A stretch of DNA of 9,910 nucleotides. Source: JAUXLW01 sp964195005. GTDB lineage: Bacteria; Actinomycetota; Acidimicrobiia; Spongiisociales; SHLN01. The stretch covers positions 1-9,910 of the forward strand of contig CAXMOO010000171.1 in NCBI GenBank assembly GCA_964195005.1, in the 5' to 3' direction. Positions 1-6,706 of this stretch are shown in pieces; the first letter of the stretch is position 1, and every line of letters begins with the position of its first letter. Below the pieces are notes generated by a model. The model saw nothing but the letters and a program-made list of their open reading frames with translations, searched no databases and was not told the DNA's origin. The translations under genes and the position numbers were made by a program.

Positions 1-1
1 T

Positions 2-301
2 CGTATCGCCTGTGACGCCGCGATCAGCCGCATCATCACCCAAGGCCCATCAGAACCCCTCGATGTTGGGCGCCGAACCCGCACCATCCCCCCAGCCCTC
101 CGCCGGGCCCTTAACCTCAGAGACCGAGGATGCGTCATCAAGGGCTGTGACCGGCCTCCCCGCTGGTGTGACGCCCACCACATCAAACACTGGATAGACG
201 GCGGAGAAACCAACCTCAACAACACTGAGCTCCTCTGCCGACGCCACCACACCATGGAACACGAAGGCAAAACCTTCCCCCGCAAAACCCGACCCCCCTA
301 A
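2..301 (+). CDS. HNH endonuclease, C-terminal part (DUF222/13E12-like), 5' end outside window
   Basis: This is the last 99 codons of a gene that enters from the left edge; the open frame begins at base 2 and stops at TAA 299-301. The visible part ends in an HNH nuclease fold: a first cysteine pair (GCVIKGCD), then DAHHIKHW, then the NLNNTELLCRRHH segment carrying the final histidines. HNH domains bind a divalent metal and cut DNA. The stretch before the zinc knuckle (TIPPALRRALNLRDRGC) is the usual lead-in of actinobacterial proteins with an N-terminal DUF222 domain and a C-terminal HNH domain (13E12 repeat family), often present in many copies per genome. The DUF222 part would lie off the window, so that assignment is inference. 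It converges with the minus-strand methyltransferase gene 30 bases away, so the two are not co-transcribed. Its biological role is unknown. Confidence 0.85.
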   Translation, partial: RIACDAAISRIITQGPSEPLDVGRRTRTIPPALRRALNLRDRGCVIKGCDRPPRWCDAHHIKHWIDGGETNLNNTELLCRRHHTMEHEGKTFPRKTRPP

Positions 302-331
302 AAACAGACAGTCCACCCGTCGAACCGACTA

Positions 332-1066
332 CTACTCAGTCATTGAAAGGGCATGACGCAATAGCTTCTCGGCGTGTCGGGTCGAATGGACGTAGAACGC
401 GGCTCGCATGCGTTGCCTTTCCCGATCCGACAGGTCGCCGTGGGCACCGCGAGCGACCCTGGTGCGATATGCGTGATGGAGGCAGACGGCGGCTGCTGCT
501 GAGACATTGAAGCTCTCGACAAAACCCGGCGTGGGAATCACCGTCCGGGCATCCGCCAGCTCCAACAGCTCGGGGCTCACACCGTCCGGCTCATTCCCGA
601 AAACCAGTGCGGTCTTCTCTGTGAAATCGAACGACTCGATGGGCTCCGCTCCCTCACCAACATACGTGGCGAGAACCCGGTAGCCCTGTTCGCGCAGGTT
701 CTCGATGCAAGCCTCAACATCCGTCCAGCGATAGACATCCAGCCATTTGTTGGCGCCCTGGGTGGTCCGGGTTGACATCTTGTATTTCCCGGCAGTGGCG
801 ATCACGTGGAACGGCTGAAATCCGAACGCCTCGGCCGACCGCATGATTGCTGCCATGTTGCCGGTGTCCTGTAGGCCTTCGACCACCGTGGCGAAGTTGT
901 GCGTACGGCCATCGAGCACTCGCTCGATTCGTTTAATCCGATCCGGGGTTAGATGCGCCTCGAGAGTGGCGACCACCCAGTGCGGATCTAGAAGTGCTCC
1001 ATCCAATTCCAGCGGATTGGGCGGTGCAATCAGACGCTGCATCTCAGCTCGCGCTTCTTGGTCCAT
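332..1066 (-). CDS. trmH: tRNA (guanosine-2'-O-)-methyltransferase, TrmH/SpoU family
   Basis: The 244-residue product is a SPOUT-class, SAM-dependent RNA 2'-O-ribose methyltransferase. All three SpoU motifs are visible in order: motif 1 around residues 57-82 (NFATVVEGLQDTGNMAAIMR, with the Asn and Arg expected for catalysis), motif 2 (ALVFGNEPDGVSPE) forming part of the trefoil-knot SAM site, and motif 3 (IPTPGFVESFNVSAAAAVCL). TrmH proteins methylate G18 in the D-loop of tRNAs. Length and a basic C-terminal tail (RERQRMRAAFY) resemble E. coli-type TrmH more than the larger RlmB/TsnR rRNA enzymes, but substrate identity is inferred from motifs alone. The ATG at 1064-1066 has no clear Shine-Dalgarno sequence upstream. 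The gene is divergent from the SH3-like gene and stands alone. Serine tRNAs with D-loop GG are encoded nearby and are plausible substrates. Confidence 0.88.
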   Translation of the reverse strand: MDQEARAEMQRLIAPPNPLELDGALLDPHWVVATLEAHLTPDRIKRIERVLDGRTHNFATVVEGLQDTGNMAAIMRSAEAFGFQPFHVIATAGKYKMSTRTTQGANKWLDVYRWTDVEACIENLREQGYRVLATYVGEGAEPIESFDFTEKTALVFGNEPDGVSPELLELADARTVIPTPGFVESFNVSAAAAVCLHHAYRTRVARGAHGDLSDRERQRMRAAFYVHSTRHAEKLLRHALSMTE

Positions 1067-1157
1067 TGCACAAGGTTATCGGCAGGTCATAGAGCAGTGA
1101 CGGGGCAAAGGGCCCAAACAGGTGCCCGACAGCAACACCCAAGAGGCCTGGCTTGCG

Positions 1158-1233
1158 GCCGATGGGGCTGGGCTGGGGGCCCCCATCGGCACCGCGATGA
1201 GGCAGCGGCGAAGCCGCGTGTGCCGAAGAACAA
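1158..1233. repeat. Mosaic hairpin repeat, copy A (two hairpins)
   Basis: First hairpin: GCCGATGGGG (1158-1167) pairs perfectly with CCCCATCGGC (1181-1190) around a 13-base G-rich loop. Second hairpin: GCGGC (1205-1209), loop GAA, GCCGC (1213-1217), with an outer GGCA/TGCC clamp at 1201-1204 and 1221-1224. The tail reads GTGTGCCGAAGAACA. The same two-hairpin arrangement recurs at 6832-6906 and 7133-7210. This copy is the only one not beside a tRNA gene; it sits between divergent genes, so it cannot be a terminator for either. Confidence 0.8.
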
Positions 1234-1361
1234 TAGGCAGAGTGACTAGAAGGACGGCGCACGAACGCACTAATGGGAAAGGGCCAGGTCACGCGAGGGC
1301 GGGCGATATGTGTCTGGAGCCATCGCAGGGGAAGCCGATGGCGAATACATAGAGATACCTA

Positions 1362-1369
1362 GAGGAGGA
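1362..1369 (+). promoter_or_regulatory. Strong Shine-Dalgarno site of the SH3-like gene
   Basis: GAGGAGGA lies about six bases before the ATG at 1375. It is the best ribosome binding site in the window and fixes the start of the exported SH3-like protein. Confidence 0.75.
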
Positions 1370-1374
1370 ATCCC

Positions 1375-1761
1375 ATGTCTAACGGTTCATCAACCACCCG
1401 TCGTTTTCTAAGCACCATCGTGGCTCTGGGGGCTGCCGCCTTCCTTCTAATTGCAATCGGCGGCCCGGGCACAGCTGCTTCGGACGCCAATTCCGCTCCA
1501 AGCTGCAAAACCATATGCATCGACGCCGGCGGGACCTTCGGACCTACTGTTCCGGTGTCGATCGATGAGGAGTCGGCCGACCGATTCGCCTCCATCATCA
1601 ACGGCGAATCTGCCAGGACCGGGCGCATCACTATGAACTTCATCTCGGTCGACGAAGGCACCGCGGTCGAGGTTCTGTCCAGCGACGAGCGGATCGCCCA
1701 AGTTCGGCTCAGTGCCGGTCGGGTCGGCTACGTGCCAGTCGCCTGGGTGTCCGGCGCCTAG
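1375..1761 (+). CDS. Exported or membrane-anchored small protein with SH3-like C-terminus
   Basis: The product is 128 residues. Residues 1-10 are polar with two arginines, residues 11-30 form a hydrophobic segment (FLSTIVALGAAAFLLIAIGG), and a small-residue stretch (PGTAAS) could be a signal peptidase site, so the protein is probably secreted or tethered by an N-terminal helix. The mature region has a CKTIC pair at residues 44 and 48, which could form a disulfide. Residues about 95-126 (GTAVEVLSSDERIAQVRL followed by GRVGYVPVAWV) have the pattern of a bacterial SH3-like strand set, as found in cell-envelope proteins. The start is fixed by a very good ribosome binding site. The gene ends 22 bases from the convergent tRNA-Ser(GCU). 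I recognise no specific family; the envelope role is inference. Confidence 0.75.
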   Translation: MSNGSSTTRRFLSTIVALGAAAFLLIAIGGPGTAASDANSAPSCKTICIDAGGTFGPTVPVSIDEESADRFASIINGESARTGRITMNFISVDEGTAVEVLSSDERIAQVRLSAGRVGYVPVAWVSGA

Positions 1762-1783
1762 GCCCGAGACGCGATAGATAGAG

Positions 1784-1873
1784 CGGAGAGGGAGGGATTT
1801 GAACCCTCGAGGAGGTTTAACACCCCCTACTCGCTTAGCAGGCGAGCGCCTTCGTCCGCTCGGCCACCTCTCC
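1784..1873 (-). tRNA. tRNA-Ser (anticodon GCU)
   Basis: The minus strand folds as a type II tRNA. The acceptor GGAGAGG pairs with CCTCTCC, and discriminator G is at 1784. The anticodon stem CTCGC/GCGAG encloses loop CTGCTAA, giving anticodon GCU, which reads AGC and AGU. A long variable arm (AGGGGGT/ACCTCCT) and T-arm GAGGG-TTCAAAT-CCCTC follow. CCA is not encoded. Long variable arm and G discriminator are SerRS identity elements. No hairpin repeat adjoins its 3' end, unlike the other three serine tRNAs in the window. Confidence 0.97.
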
Positions 1874-1986
1874 ATCGGCAGCGATAACCGCCGCTCGGTC
1901 AGGGTAACAGCGGGGCCAGCACAGGCTGGCTGTCCCCTAAGTGAATTTCCCTTACCTCGCCTAGAAATACTGCCGATACATCCAAA

Positions 1987-2166
1987 ATGGAAAATCGTGA
2001 CAAGGCCTCCGTCAAGGAGAACCGGCGGAAAGCCGAGCGTAGAACGCGAGAGCGCCGCGAGGCTGAGAGACGCCGCGAAGAGTCTGCGGTCGACGAGGAG
2101 CGCCGGAGGGACGAGGACCGTCGCCAAAATGAGCGCCGAGCCACACCGGATCGCCGCAACTCCTGA
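1987..2166 (+). CDS. Small polyampholytic Arg/Glu-rich protein (59 aa), hypothetical
   Basis: An open frame from ATG 1987 to TGA 2164-2166 encodes 59 residues. Twenty are arginine, three lysine and seventeen acidic, arranged as repeated ERR/RRE clusters (KAERRTRERREAERRREES, then DEERRRDEDRRQNERR). There is no Leu, Ile, Phe, Trp, Cys or Gly. Such sequences tend to form a single charged helix and may bind nucleic acid or act as a flexible linker. No Shine-Dalgarno sequence is visible. It lies between a divergently oriented tRNA-Ser and the GNAT gene, 63 bases ahead of the latter and in the same direction, so co-transcription is possible. Function is unknown, and a low-complexity non-coding stretch remains a possible alternative. 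Confidence 0.5.
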   Translation: MENRDKASVKENRRKAERRTRERREAERRREESAVDEERRRDEDRRQNERRATPDRRNS

Positions 2167-2229
2167 GCCGCAACGTCGAGCCGAGCCCTCTGACGACCCG
2201 GTCGCCGGGCGTATCCGTAAGATCCATCG

Positions 2230-2862
2230 ATGCCGATTGCTCCTGATGCCCGCAATGACTTCCCACCGCTGGAAACGCCCCGGCTAGAGCTCTCCTTTGG
2301 AAATTCGGAGGATGCTGCCGTGTTGTTTCCATACGTCCACGGTGACGAGGGCCGGCTCGTGACAGACACCCTGCTGTGGAATGGGCCGGACGTCGTGGAC
2401 GACCTTACGAGCTTCTTTGGGCTTCACGAGACCGGCACCTTTGCCGAGGACGGTTTCCACTGGTTGCTGCGGGACCGCACCGGGGAGTTGACCGGCAAAC
2501 AGGGCAGGGCGATGGGCACCATCGGATTGGAGCCCGGCGAACAACAGGACGAGTGCGAGATCGGATATTGGCTGGCTCCGCCCTACTGGGGCCAGGGGTT
2601 GATGGCTGAGGCGATCGTGGCCGTCAGCCGCCTGGCTTTCGAAGCGGGCTACCGAACGGTCGAGGCCGACGTATATGTTCGTAACACTCGCGGCCAGGGC
2701 CTCGTCGAAAAGCTCGGGTTCCGCCAGGACAAGCTGATCAAAAACTACGTGGTCAAGCGTGGAGTCCCCACCGATGCCTATCGATATGTGGTCACTGAAA
2801 AGGACCTGGCAGGGGCTGCTGGCTGGCAAGCGAAGAACGCTCTCCAGCTACCCGAACAGTGA
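2230..2862 (+). CDS. GNAT family N-acetyltransferase (RimJ/RimL-like)
   Basis: The 210-residue product has the layout of RimJ/RimL-type acetyltransferases, which move an acetyl group from acetyl-CoA to a protein N-terminus or small amine. Opening residues ETPRLEL are typical of the family. The acetyl-CoA pyrophosphate loop is at about 113-130 (YWLAPPYWGQGLMAEAI, with the GQG core). The late motif at about 151-164 (RNTRGQGLVEKLGF) replaces the usual NxxS with NTRG. An in-frame stop 12 bases before the ATG makes 2230 the first possible ATG. The last four codons (LPEQ) run into repeat block B, which also supplies the stop codon, so the C-terminus may have been reshaped by the repeat. Substrate cannot be told from sequence. 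Confidence 0.85.
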   Translation: MPIAPDARNDFPPLETPRLELSFGNSEDAAVLFPYVHGDEGRLVTDTLLWNGPDVVDDLTSFFGLHETGTFAEDGFHWLLRDRTGELTGKQGRAMGTIGLEPGEQQDECEIGYWLAPPYWGQGLMAEAIVAVSRLAFEAGYRTVEADVYVRNTRGQGLVEKLGFRQDKLIKNYVVKRGVPTDAYRYVVTEKDLAGAAGWQAKNALQLPEQ

Positions 2863-2903
2863 TGAGCCAGCGGCGAAGCCGCGTTTGCCGAAAAACGAAA
2901 GGC
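2851..2903. repeat. Hairpin repeat, copy B, flanking tRNA-Ser(GGA)
   Basis: A five-base-pair stem GCGGC (2870-2874) with loop GAA and GCCGC (2878-2882) lies between the GNAT stop codon and the 3' end of the minus-strand tRNA. The preceding bases CCCGAACAGTGATGAG encode the end of GNAT. The element plus the tRNA (2851-2997) matches 7297-7443 over the same 147-base length. On the tRNA's own strand a T-rich run precedes the hairpin rather than following it, so it is not a standard intrinsic terminator. Confidence 0.75.
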
Positions 2904-2997
2904 TGGCGGAGGGAGTGGGATTCGAACCCACGGAAGAGCTTTCACCCTTCACACGCTTTCCAAGCGTGCGCACTAGGCCGGACTATGCGATCCCTCC
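2904..2997 (-). tRNA. tRNA-Ser (anticodon GGA), CCA encoded
   Basis: On the minus strand the acceptor GGAGGGA pairs with TCCCTCC, followed by discriminator G (2907) and an encoded CCA (2906-2904). The anticodon stem CACGC/GCGTG encloses TTGGAAA, giving anticodon GGA for UCC and UCU. The variable arm GAAGGG/CTCTTC and T-arm GTGGG-TTCGAAT-CCCAC are complete. A possible -10 box (TACAAT, 3010-3015 on the minus strand) lies 12 bases upstream. Its body closely resembles tRNA-Ser(CGA) at 7350-7443. Confidence 0.97.
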
Positions 2998-3009
2998 CGG
3001 CGGAGAGAG

Positions 3010-3015
3010 ATTGTA
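3010..3015 (-). promoter_or_regulatory. Possible -10 box of tRNA-Ser(GGA)
   Basis: TACAAT on the minus strand, 12 bases before the tRNA 5' end, is one change from the TATAAT consensus. I see no good -35 hexamer at the expected spacing, so this is tentative. Confidence 0.3.
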
Positions 3016-3056
3016 TTACGGGTGAGTCCGGCCCGGAGCGGTAGCGTTGAGCAGCC

Positions 3057-3980
3057 ATGACTGCCCCGTTAGTAATTGCTGAGAATCTGACAAAGCGGTT
3101 CGACGACATCACCGCCGTCGACTCGGTCGACTTTGAAATTCACCCCGGTGAGTCTTTCGGCTTCCTTGGCCCGAACGGCGCCGGCAAGACGTCAACAATG
3201 CGGATGATCGCAACAGTCAGTCCGGTCACGTCTGGCACTCTGTCGGTGTTCGGTTTGGATCCTGCTGCCGACGGCCGCCAGATTCGCGGCCGGCTGGGAG
3301 TAGTGCCGCAAGAAGATAATCTCGACCTCGAACTGACGGTGGCCGAGAACCTCTACATCTATGGCCGCTATCACGACATGGCGCGGCCCAAAATCAAGGA
3401 CAAGATTGAAGAGCTACTCGACTTCGCCGAGCTAACTGCCCGACGCGACTCTCAAGTCGAAGCTCTGTCGGGTGGCATGAAGCGCCGCTTGACCATCGCC
3501 CGCGCCTTGATCAACGAGCCGGACCTGGTGATTCTCGATGAGCCCACCACCGGGCTCGACCCGCAGGCTCGCCATCTGCTGTGGGATCGGCTCTATCGGC
3601 TCAAACAGCAGGGCGCCACGTTGATCATCAGCACGCACTACATGGACGAAGCCGAGCAGCTCTGTGATCGGCTGGTTGTCATGGATAAAGCCAAGATCGT
3701 CGCGGAGGGATCCCCGCGAGCACTCATCGAAGAGTATGCCCCCCGCGAGGTCGTCGAGCTCCGGATCCACAACGGCATGGAGGCGGCCATCGAGCAGCTC
3801 GTCAAGCTCGCCCCTCGCATCGAGCCCCTCGCCGACCGCGTATTGGTTTACACCGACGACGCCGACCGGACCCTCAAGGAGGTCCATGACCAGGGGATCG
3901 TCACCGACTCTGCCCTCGTGCGACGCTCCACACTGGAAGACGTGTTTCTACGGATCACTGGAAGGGCACTGATCGACTGA
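3057..3980 (+). CDS. ABC transporter ATP-binding protein (DrrA/NodI-type exporter)
   Basis: The 307-residue product is the ATPase of an ABC-2 type exporter. Visible motifs are Walker A GPNGAGKT (38-45), Q-loop Q85 (VVPQED), signature LSGGMKRR (137-144), Walker B LVILDEP (157-163), D-loop GLD, and H-loop STHYM with H194. The roughly 80-residue C-terminal extension ending in STLEDVFLRITGRAL is characteristic of the DrrA/NodI/CcmA-like subfamily that powers drug, lipid or polysaccharide export. Its stop overlaps the next ATG by one base (TGATG), so it forms an operon with the two permeases. No Shine-Dalgarno site is seen before ATG 3057; a TAGCGT box at 3042-3047 would fit a leaderless transcript but is weak. 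Substrate is unknown. Confidence 0.93.
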   Translation: MTAPLVIAENLTKRFDDITAVDSVDFEIHPGESFGFLGPNGAGKTSTMRMIATVSPVTSGTLSVFGLDPAADGRQIRGRLGVVPQEDNLDLELTVAENLYIYGRYHDMARPKIKDKIEELLDFAELTARRDSQVEALSGGMKRRLTIARALINEPDLVILDEPTTGLDPQARHLLWDRLYRLKQQGATLIISTHYMDEAEQLCDRLVVMDKAKIVAEGSPRALIEEYAPREVVELRIHNGMEAAIEQLVKLAPRIEPLADRVLVYTDDADRTLKEVHDQGIVTDSALVRRSTLEDVFLRITGRALID

Positions 3981-4771
3981 TGGCGGTCGTAGCACCCATC
4001 CGGGTTCTCGAAGCCCAGTATCGAACCTATCGACGTACCTGGCGCGGCAGCGTCATCTCGACGTTCCTGCAGCCGGTGCTATTTCTAACGGCTATCGGCG
4101 TTGGTCTGGGAACGCTGGTTGACGACGGGGCGGGCACCTCGACATTGCCCATCGCCTATCTGGCGTTCCTGGCCACCGGGATTCTTCCGGCCACCGCCAT
4201 GCAAACCGGATCGAGTGATGGTGCCTGGCCGGTCATGGCCGGCTTCAAGTGGCGCAAGGATTACTACGCCACAATCGCCACGCCGATAACAGTGCGGGAC
4301 CTCATCCTCGGCCGGTTTGGTTTCGCCGCGATCCGCCTCACATTCGTGCTCACCATCTACACGATCATCATGGCGCTGTTCGATGCAGTGCCTCTGTGGC
4401 CCGGCGTGTTGGGGATTCCGCCGGCCGTTCTCACCGGGCTCGTATTCACCGCTCTCGTCACCGCATACACCTGCACCCTCGAAAACGAAATAGGGCTCGC
4501 CAACCTGTTCCGATTCGGAATAGTCCCGTTGTTCCTGTTTTCGGGAACCTTCTTCCCGGTCTCACAACTGCCGGATTGGCTGGAACCGCTGGCCCCGCTC
4601 ACTCCTCTCTATCACGGCGTCGAACTGGTGCGCAAGCTCGTGCTCTCCGATCTGGAAGCACCGCTGGTTTCAGCTACGTCAATGTGGGTTCACCTGGCGT
4701 ACCTGCTGGTCGTGTTGGTGATAGGAACCGCGCTGGCAATCCGGTTCCTTGACCGGAAGCTGCTGGTATGA
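3980..4771 (+). CDS. ABC-2 type transporter permease (NodJ/DrrB-like), first subunit
   Basis: The 263-residue membrane protein has about six hydrophobic segments after an N-terminal amphipathic stretch. The segments include TFLQPVLFLTAIGVGLGTLV, LAFLATGILPATAM, LTFVLTIYTIIMALF, VLTGLVFTALVTAYT, FGIVPLFLFSGTFFPV and LAYLLVVLVIGTALAI. The signature stretch LFSGTFFPVSQLPDWLEPLA followed by TPLYHGVELVR is typical of the ABC-2 NodJ-like family. It should form the membrane channel with the ATPase upstream and the second permease downstream. The start overlaps the ATPase stop by one base and the stop overlaps the next start by four bases (ATGA). Confidence 0.92.
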   Translation: MAVVAPIRVLEAQYRTYRRTWRGSVISTFLQPVLFLTAIGVGLGTLVDDGAGTSTLPIAYLAFLATGILPATAMQTGSSDGAWPVMAGFKWRKDYYATIATPITVRDLILGRFGFAAIRLTFVLTIYTIIMALFDAVPLWPGVLGIPPAVLTGLVFTALVTAYTCTLENEIGLANLFRFGIVPLFLFSGTFFPVSQLPDWLEPLAPLTPLYHGVELVRKLVLSDLEAPLVSATSMWVHLAYLLVVLVIGTALAIRFLDRKLLV

Positions 4772-5580
4772 CCGGGATCGCCGTCGACCCTCAGGCCGGT
4801 CTGGCCGGCTACCGCGGCGAAATACGCGCCCAGCGCCTCCTGGAGCGCAACTGGATAGCGTCGAAGCATATTTGGAAAGTGCTGTTCTCGGGCTTTCTCG
4901 AACCGGTGTTCTATCTGTTCTCCATCGGAGTGGGCCTGGGGGCTCTGGTCGGAGACGTAACCGGCCCTGGTGGAGAGTTGGTCGACTACACGGCGTTCGT
5001 GGCCCCGGCATTGCTGGCTTCGTCGGCCATGAATGGCGCCGTGCTGGAGTCGACGTTCAACATCTTCTTCAAGCTGAAATACGGCAAGGTGTACGACGGA
5101 ATCCTCTCCACTCCCATGCGACCCCCCGATGTTGCTCTAGGTGAAATCGCCTGGGCGCTGCTCAGGGGCGCGGCCTATGCCGTCGGCTTTCTCATAGTGA
5201 TGGTGGCGATGGGACTGATGGACTCCCCGTTGGGCCTGCTCGCCCTCCCGGGTGCCGTCTTGATCGGCTTCGCCTTCGGATCAGTCGGCATGGCCGCCAC
5301 CACGTTCATGAAGAGCTGGCAGGACTTCGACCTTGTCAATCTCGTCACCCTCCCACTGTTCTTGTTTTCGGCAACCTTCTATCCTCTTGAGGTCTATCCC
5401 GAAGCGATCCAGTATTTCACCCGTATCTCACCGCTCTACCACGGCGTTGAGCTCTTGCGAGGCCTCACGCTGGGGGTGCTCGATTGGTCGATGGTCGGCC
5501 ACGTTGCCTTCCTTGCCGTGATGGGTGTGATCGGCGCGCTGATCAGCTCTCGGCGCCTGACCAAACTGCTGATGAAATGA
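4768..5580 (+). CDS. ABC-2 type transporter permease (NodJ/DrrB-like), second subunit
   Basis: The 270-residue protein is a paralogue of the preceding permease, with the same order of hydrophobic segments (VFYLFSIGVGLGALVGDV, AFVAPALLASSAM, AAYAVGFLIVMVAMGLM, LVTLPLFLFSATFYPLEVYP, VAFLAVMGVIGALIS) and the matching ISPLYHGVELLRGL motif. The N-terminus differs, with a longer soluble segment (residues 1-35). Two distinct permeases with one ATPase suggest a heteromeric exporter: a permease pair with two copies of the ATPase. Start ATG 4768 and stop TGA 5578-5580 both sit in four-base ATGA overlaps with neighbours, implying translational coupling. Confidence 0.92.
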   Translation: MTGIAVDPQAGLAGYRGEIRAQRLLERNWIASKHIWKVLFSGFLEPVFYLFSIGVGLGALVGDVTGPGGELVDYTAFVAPALLASSAMNGAVLESTFNIFFKLKYGKVYDGILSTPMRPPDVALGEIAWALLRGAAYAVGFLIVMVAMGLMDSPLGLLALPGAVLIGFAFGSVGMAATTFMKSWQDFDLVNLVTLPLFLFSATFYPLEVYPEAIQYFTRISPLYHGVELLRGLTLGVLDWSMVGHVAFLAVMGVIGALISSRRLTKLLMK

Positions 5581-6041
5581 GCACATACGACAAAGCTATG
5601 ACGCGAGCTCTCAAGTTGGCCGCTGCTGCCGCCGCTGCCGGTGAGGTTCCGGTGGGAGCCGTGCTGATTGATGAATCGAGCGAAGTGGCGGCCGAAGCAC
5701 ACAACCGGGTGGAGGAGCTAGCGGATGCCACCGCCCACGCCGAGATGCTGGTTCTGTCGGATGCGGCTCGAGCCAGAGGCGAATGGCGTCTCGGGGGGCT
5801 CACCCTGGTGGTAACCCTTGAACCATGTGCCATGTGTGCCACGGCGGCGGTGTGGTCCCGCGTCGACCGAATCGTATACGGTGCCGCCGACCTCAAAGCC
5901 GGAGCGGCCTGGAGCCTCTACAACATCCCCCAGGATCCACGGCTGAATCACCACATCGACCTCGAAGCAGGCCTCATGGCCGACGAGTCGGCTCAGCTTC
6001 TCGAATATTTCTTCAGCAAGCGACGGGAAGACCCTGCGTGA
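5577..6041 (+). CDS. tadA: tRNA-specific adenosine deaminase TadA
   Basis: The 154-residue zinc deaminase converts A34 to inosine in the wobble position of tRNA-Arg(ACG). Zinc ligands and catalytic Glu are seen as HAE (54-56) and PCAMC (C84 and C87). The C-terminal signature (WSLYNIPQDPRLNHHIDLEA, then LLEYFFSKRR) matches TadA rather than cytidine or guanine deaminases. The chosen ATG (5577) overlaps the permease stop as ATGA; an open frame continues upstream inside the permease but lacks deaminase features. The stop overlaps the next gene as GTGA. TadA in a transporter operon is odd, but it stands near tRNA and SRP RNA genes. Confidence 0.93.
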   Translation: MSTYDKAMTRALKLAAAAAAAGEVPVGAVLIDESSEVAAEAHNRVEELADATAHAEMLVLSDAARARGEWRLGGLTLVVTLEPCAMCATAAVWSRVDRIVYGAADLKAGAAWSLYNIPQDPRLNHHIDLEAGLMADESAQLLEYFFSKRREDPA

Positions 6042-6706
6042 GTCGCCCGAAGGCAATTCTCTTCGATGCCGGCGGCACGCTGGTGACCATGGACCCGGCC
6101 CGGTTCGGTGACATCGTCGAGCCGATTATCGGATCGCGCCCGACGCCCGAGGTGATGGTGGAGGCCCACTATCGAGCGATGGATGCCATCACTCGTAACA
6201 GCCATCTCGTAACCAGGGGTGCCGCGACCTGGTGGCCCTGGTGGCTAGGGCAGTATCTCGAATACTCCGGTCTCGAGGCTCATCCTGACGCAGTGGCGGA
6301 ACTCTCCGTCTCCCATGAGTTGTGGCGGGCGCCCCTGCCCGGCGCCCTCGACGGAGTGCAAGCAGTCAAAGATGCCGGATTCCAGGTAGCAGTCGTCTCC
6401 AACGCCGACGGCACGGTTGACAAAGACCTGGCCGCCGCCGGATTCAGTGATCTCTTTGACGTTGTCATCGACTCGACGCTGGCCGGAGTCTCCAAGCCGG
6501 ACCCCACCATTTTCACCATCGCACTCGAAGCCCTGGGCGTGGCACCTGAGGAGGCCTGGTATGTCGGCGACTCTGCCCTGTTCGACCTGCAGGGTGCCCG
6601 GGCAGCCGGGCTGAGTAATTTCGTGTTGGTGGATCCGCTCGGCCTCCAGGACTACCAGCCCGCCGTGGCCACAGTGGGAGAGTTGCCGGGGCTGCTCGAC
6701 GGGTAG
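6038..6706 (+). CDS. HAD superfamily hydrolase, atypical motif I
   Basis: With the GTG start at 6038, which overlaps the TadA stop in GTGA, the product is 222 residues. HAD motifs are visible: motif I LFDAGGTLV with nucleophile D10, motif II VVSNAD (S121), motif III Lys at 153 (GVSKPDP), and motif IV YVGDSALFD (D178 and D183). The second Asp of the usual DxD is Gly (G12); many DAGGTL-type HADs share this, so the usual general acid/base is missing and the reaction is uncertain. The cap between motifs I and II is helical and carries an aromatic patch (TWWPWWLGQYLEY). It is the last gene of the operon; no intrinsic terminator follows. Confidence 0.88.
   Translation: MSRPKAILFDAGGTLVTMDPARFGDIVEPIIGSRPTPEVMVEAHYRAMDAITRNSHLVTRGAATWWPWWLGQYLEYSGLEAHPDAVAELSVSHELWRAPLPGALDGVQAVKDAGFQVAVVSNADGTVDKDLAAAGFSDLFDVVIDSTLAGVSKPDPTIFTIALEALGVAPEEAWYVGDSALFDLQGARAAGLSNFVLVDPLGLQDYQPAVATVGELPGLLDG

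Larger units (their letters stand above)
1067..1374. other. Divergent intergenic region with one hairpin repeat
   Basis: About 300 bases between the divergently transcribed trmH and SH3-like genes. It holds repeat element A (1158-1233) and, just before the SH3-like gene, a strong ribosome binding site. Short open frames here read straight through the palindromes and have no homologue-like features, so I do not call them genes. Promoters for both flanking genes should lie here, but I see no convincing -35/-10 pair. Confidence 0.6.

Noticed and set aside
300..331. Possible intrinsic terminator between the HNH and trmH genes
   Set aside because: A T-run exists on the trmH strand but the only stems are four base pairs with a large loop.
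1447..2369. Long minus-strand frames across the SH3-like gene, tRNA-Ser(GCU), the small charged ORF and GNAT
   Set aside because: They cross a tRNA gene and are antisense to better-supported genes; their Ser/Arg-rich composition is typical of shadow frames.
2860..2903. Copy B as an intrinsic terminator for GNAT
   Set aside because: The hairpin is not followed by a T-run on the plus strand, and a similar element sits between divergent genes at 1158, where termination makes no sense.
5484..5576. Longer start for the TadA frame inside the upstream permease gene
   Set aside because: The added residues do not resemble the deaminase family and overlap the permease by 97 bases. ATG 5577 gives the usual TadA length and an ATGA overlap.
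5825..6037. Longer start for the HAD frame inside tadA
   Set aside because: The extension is rich in Arg/Pro/His and has no HAD features, whereas GTG 6038 places motif I near the N-terminus as is usual.
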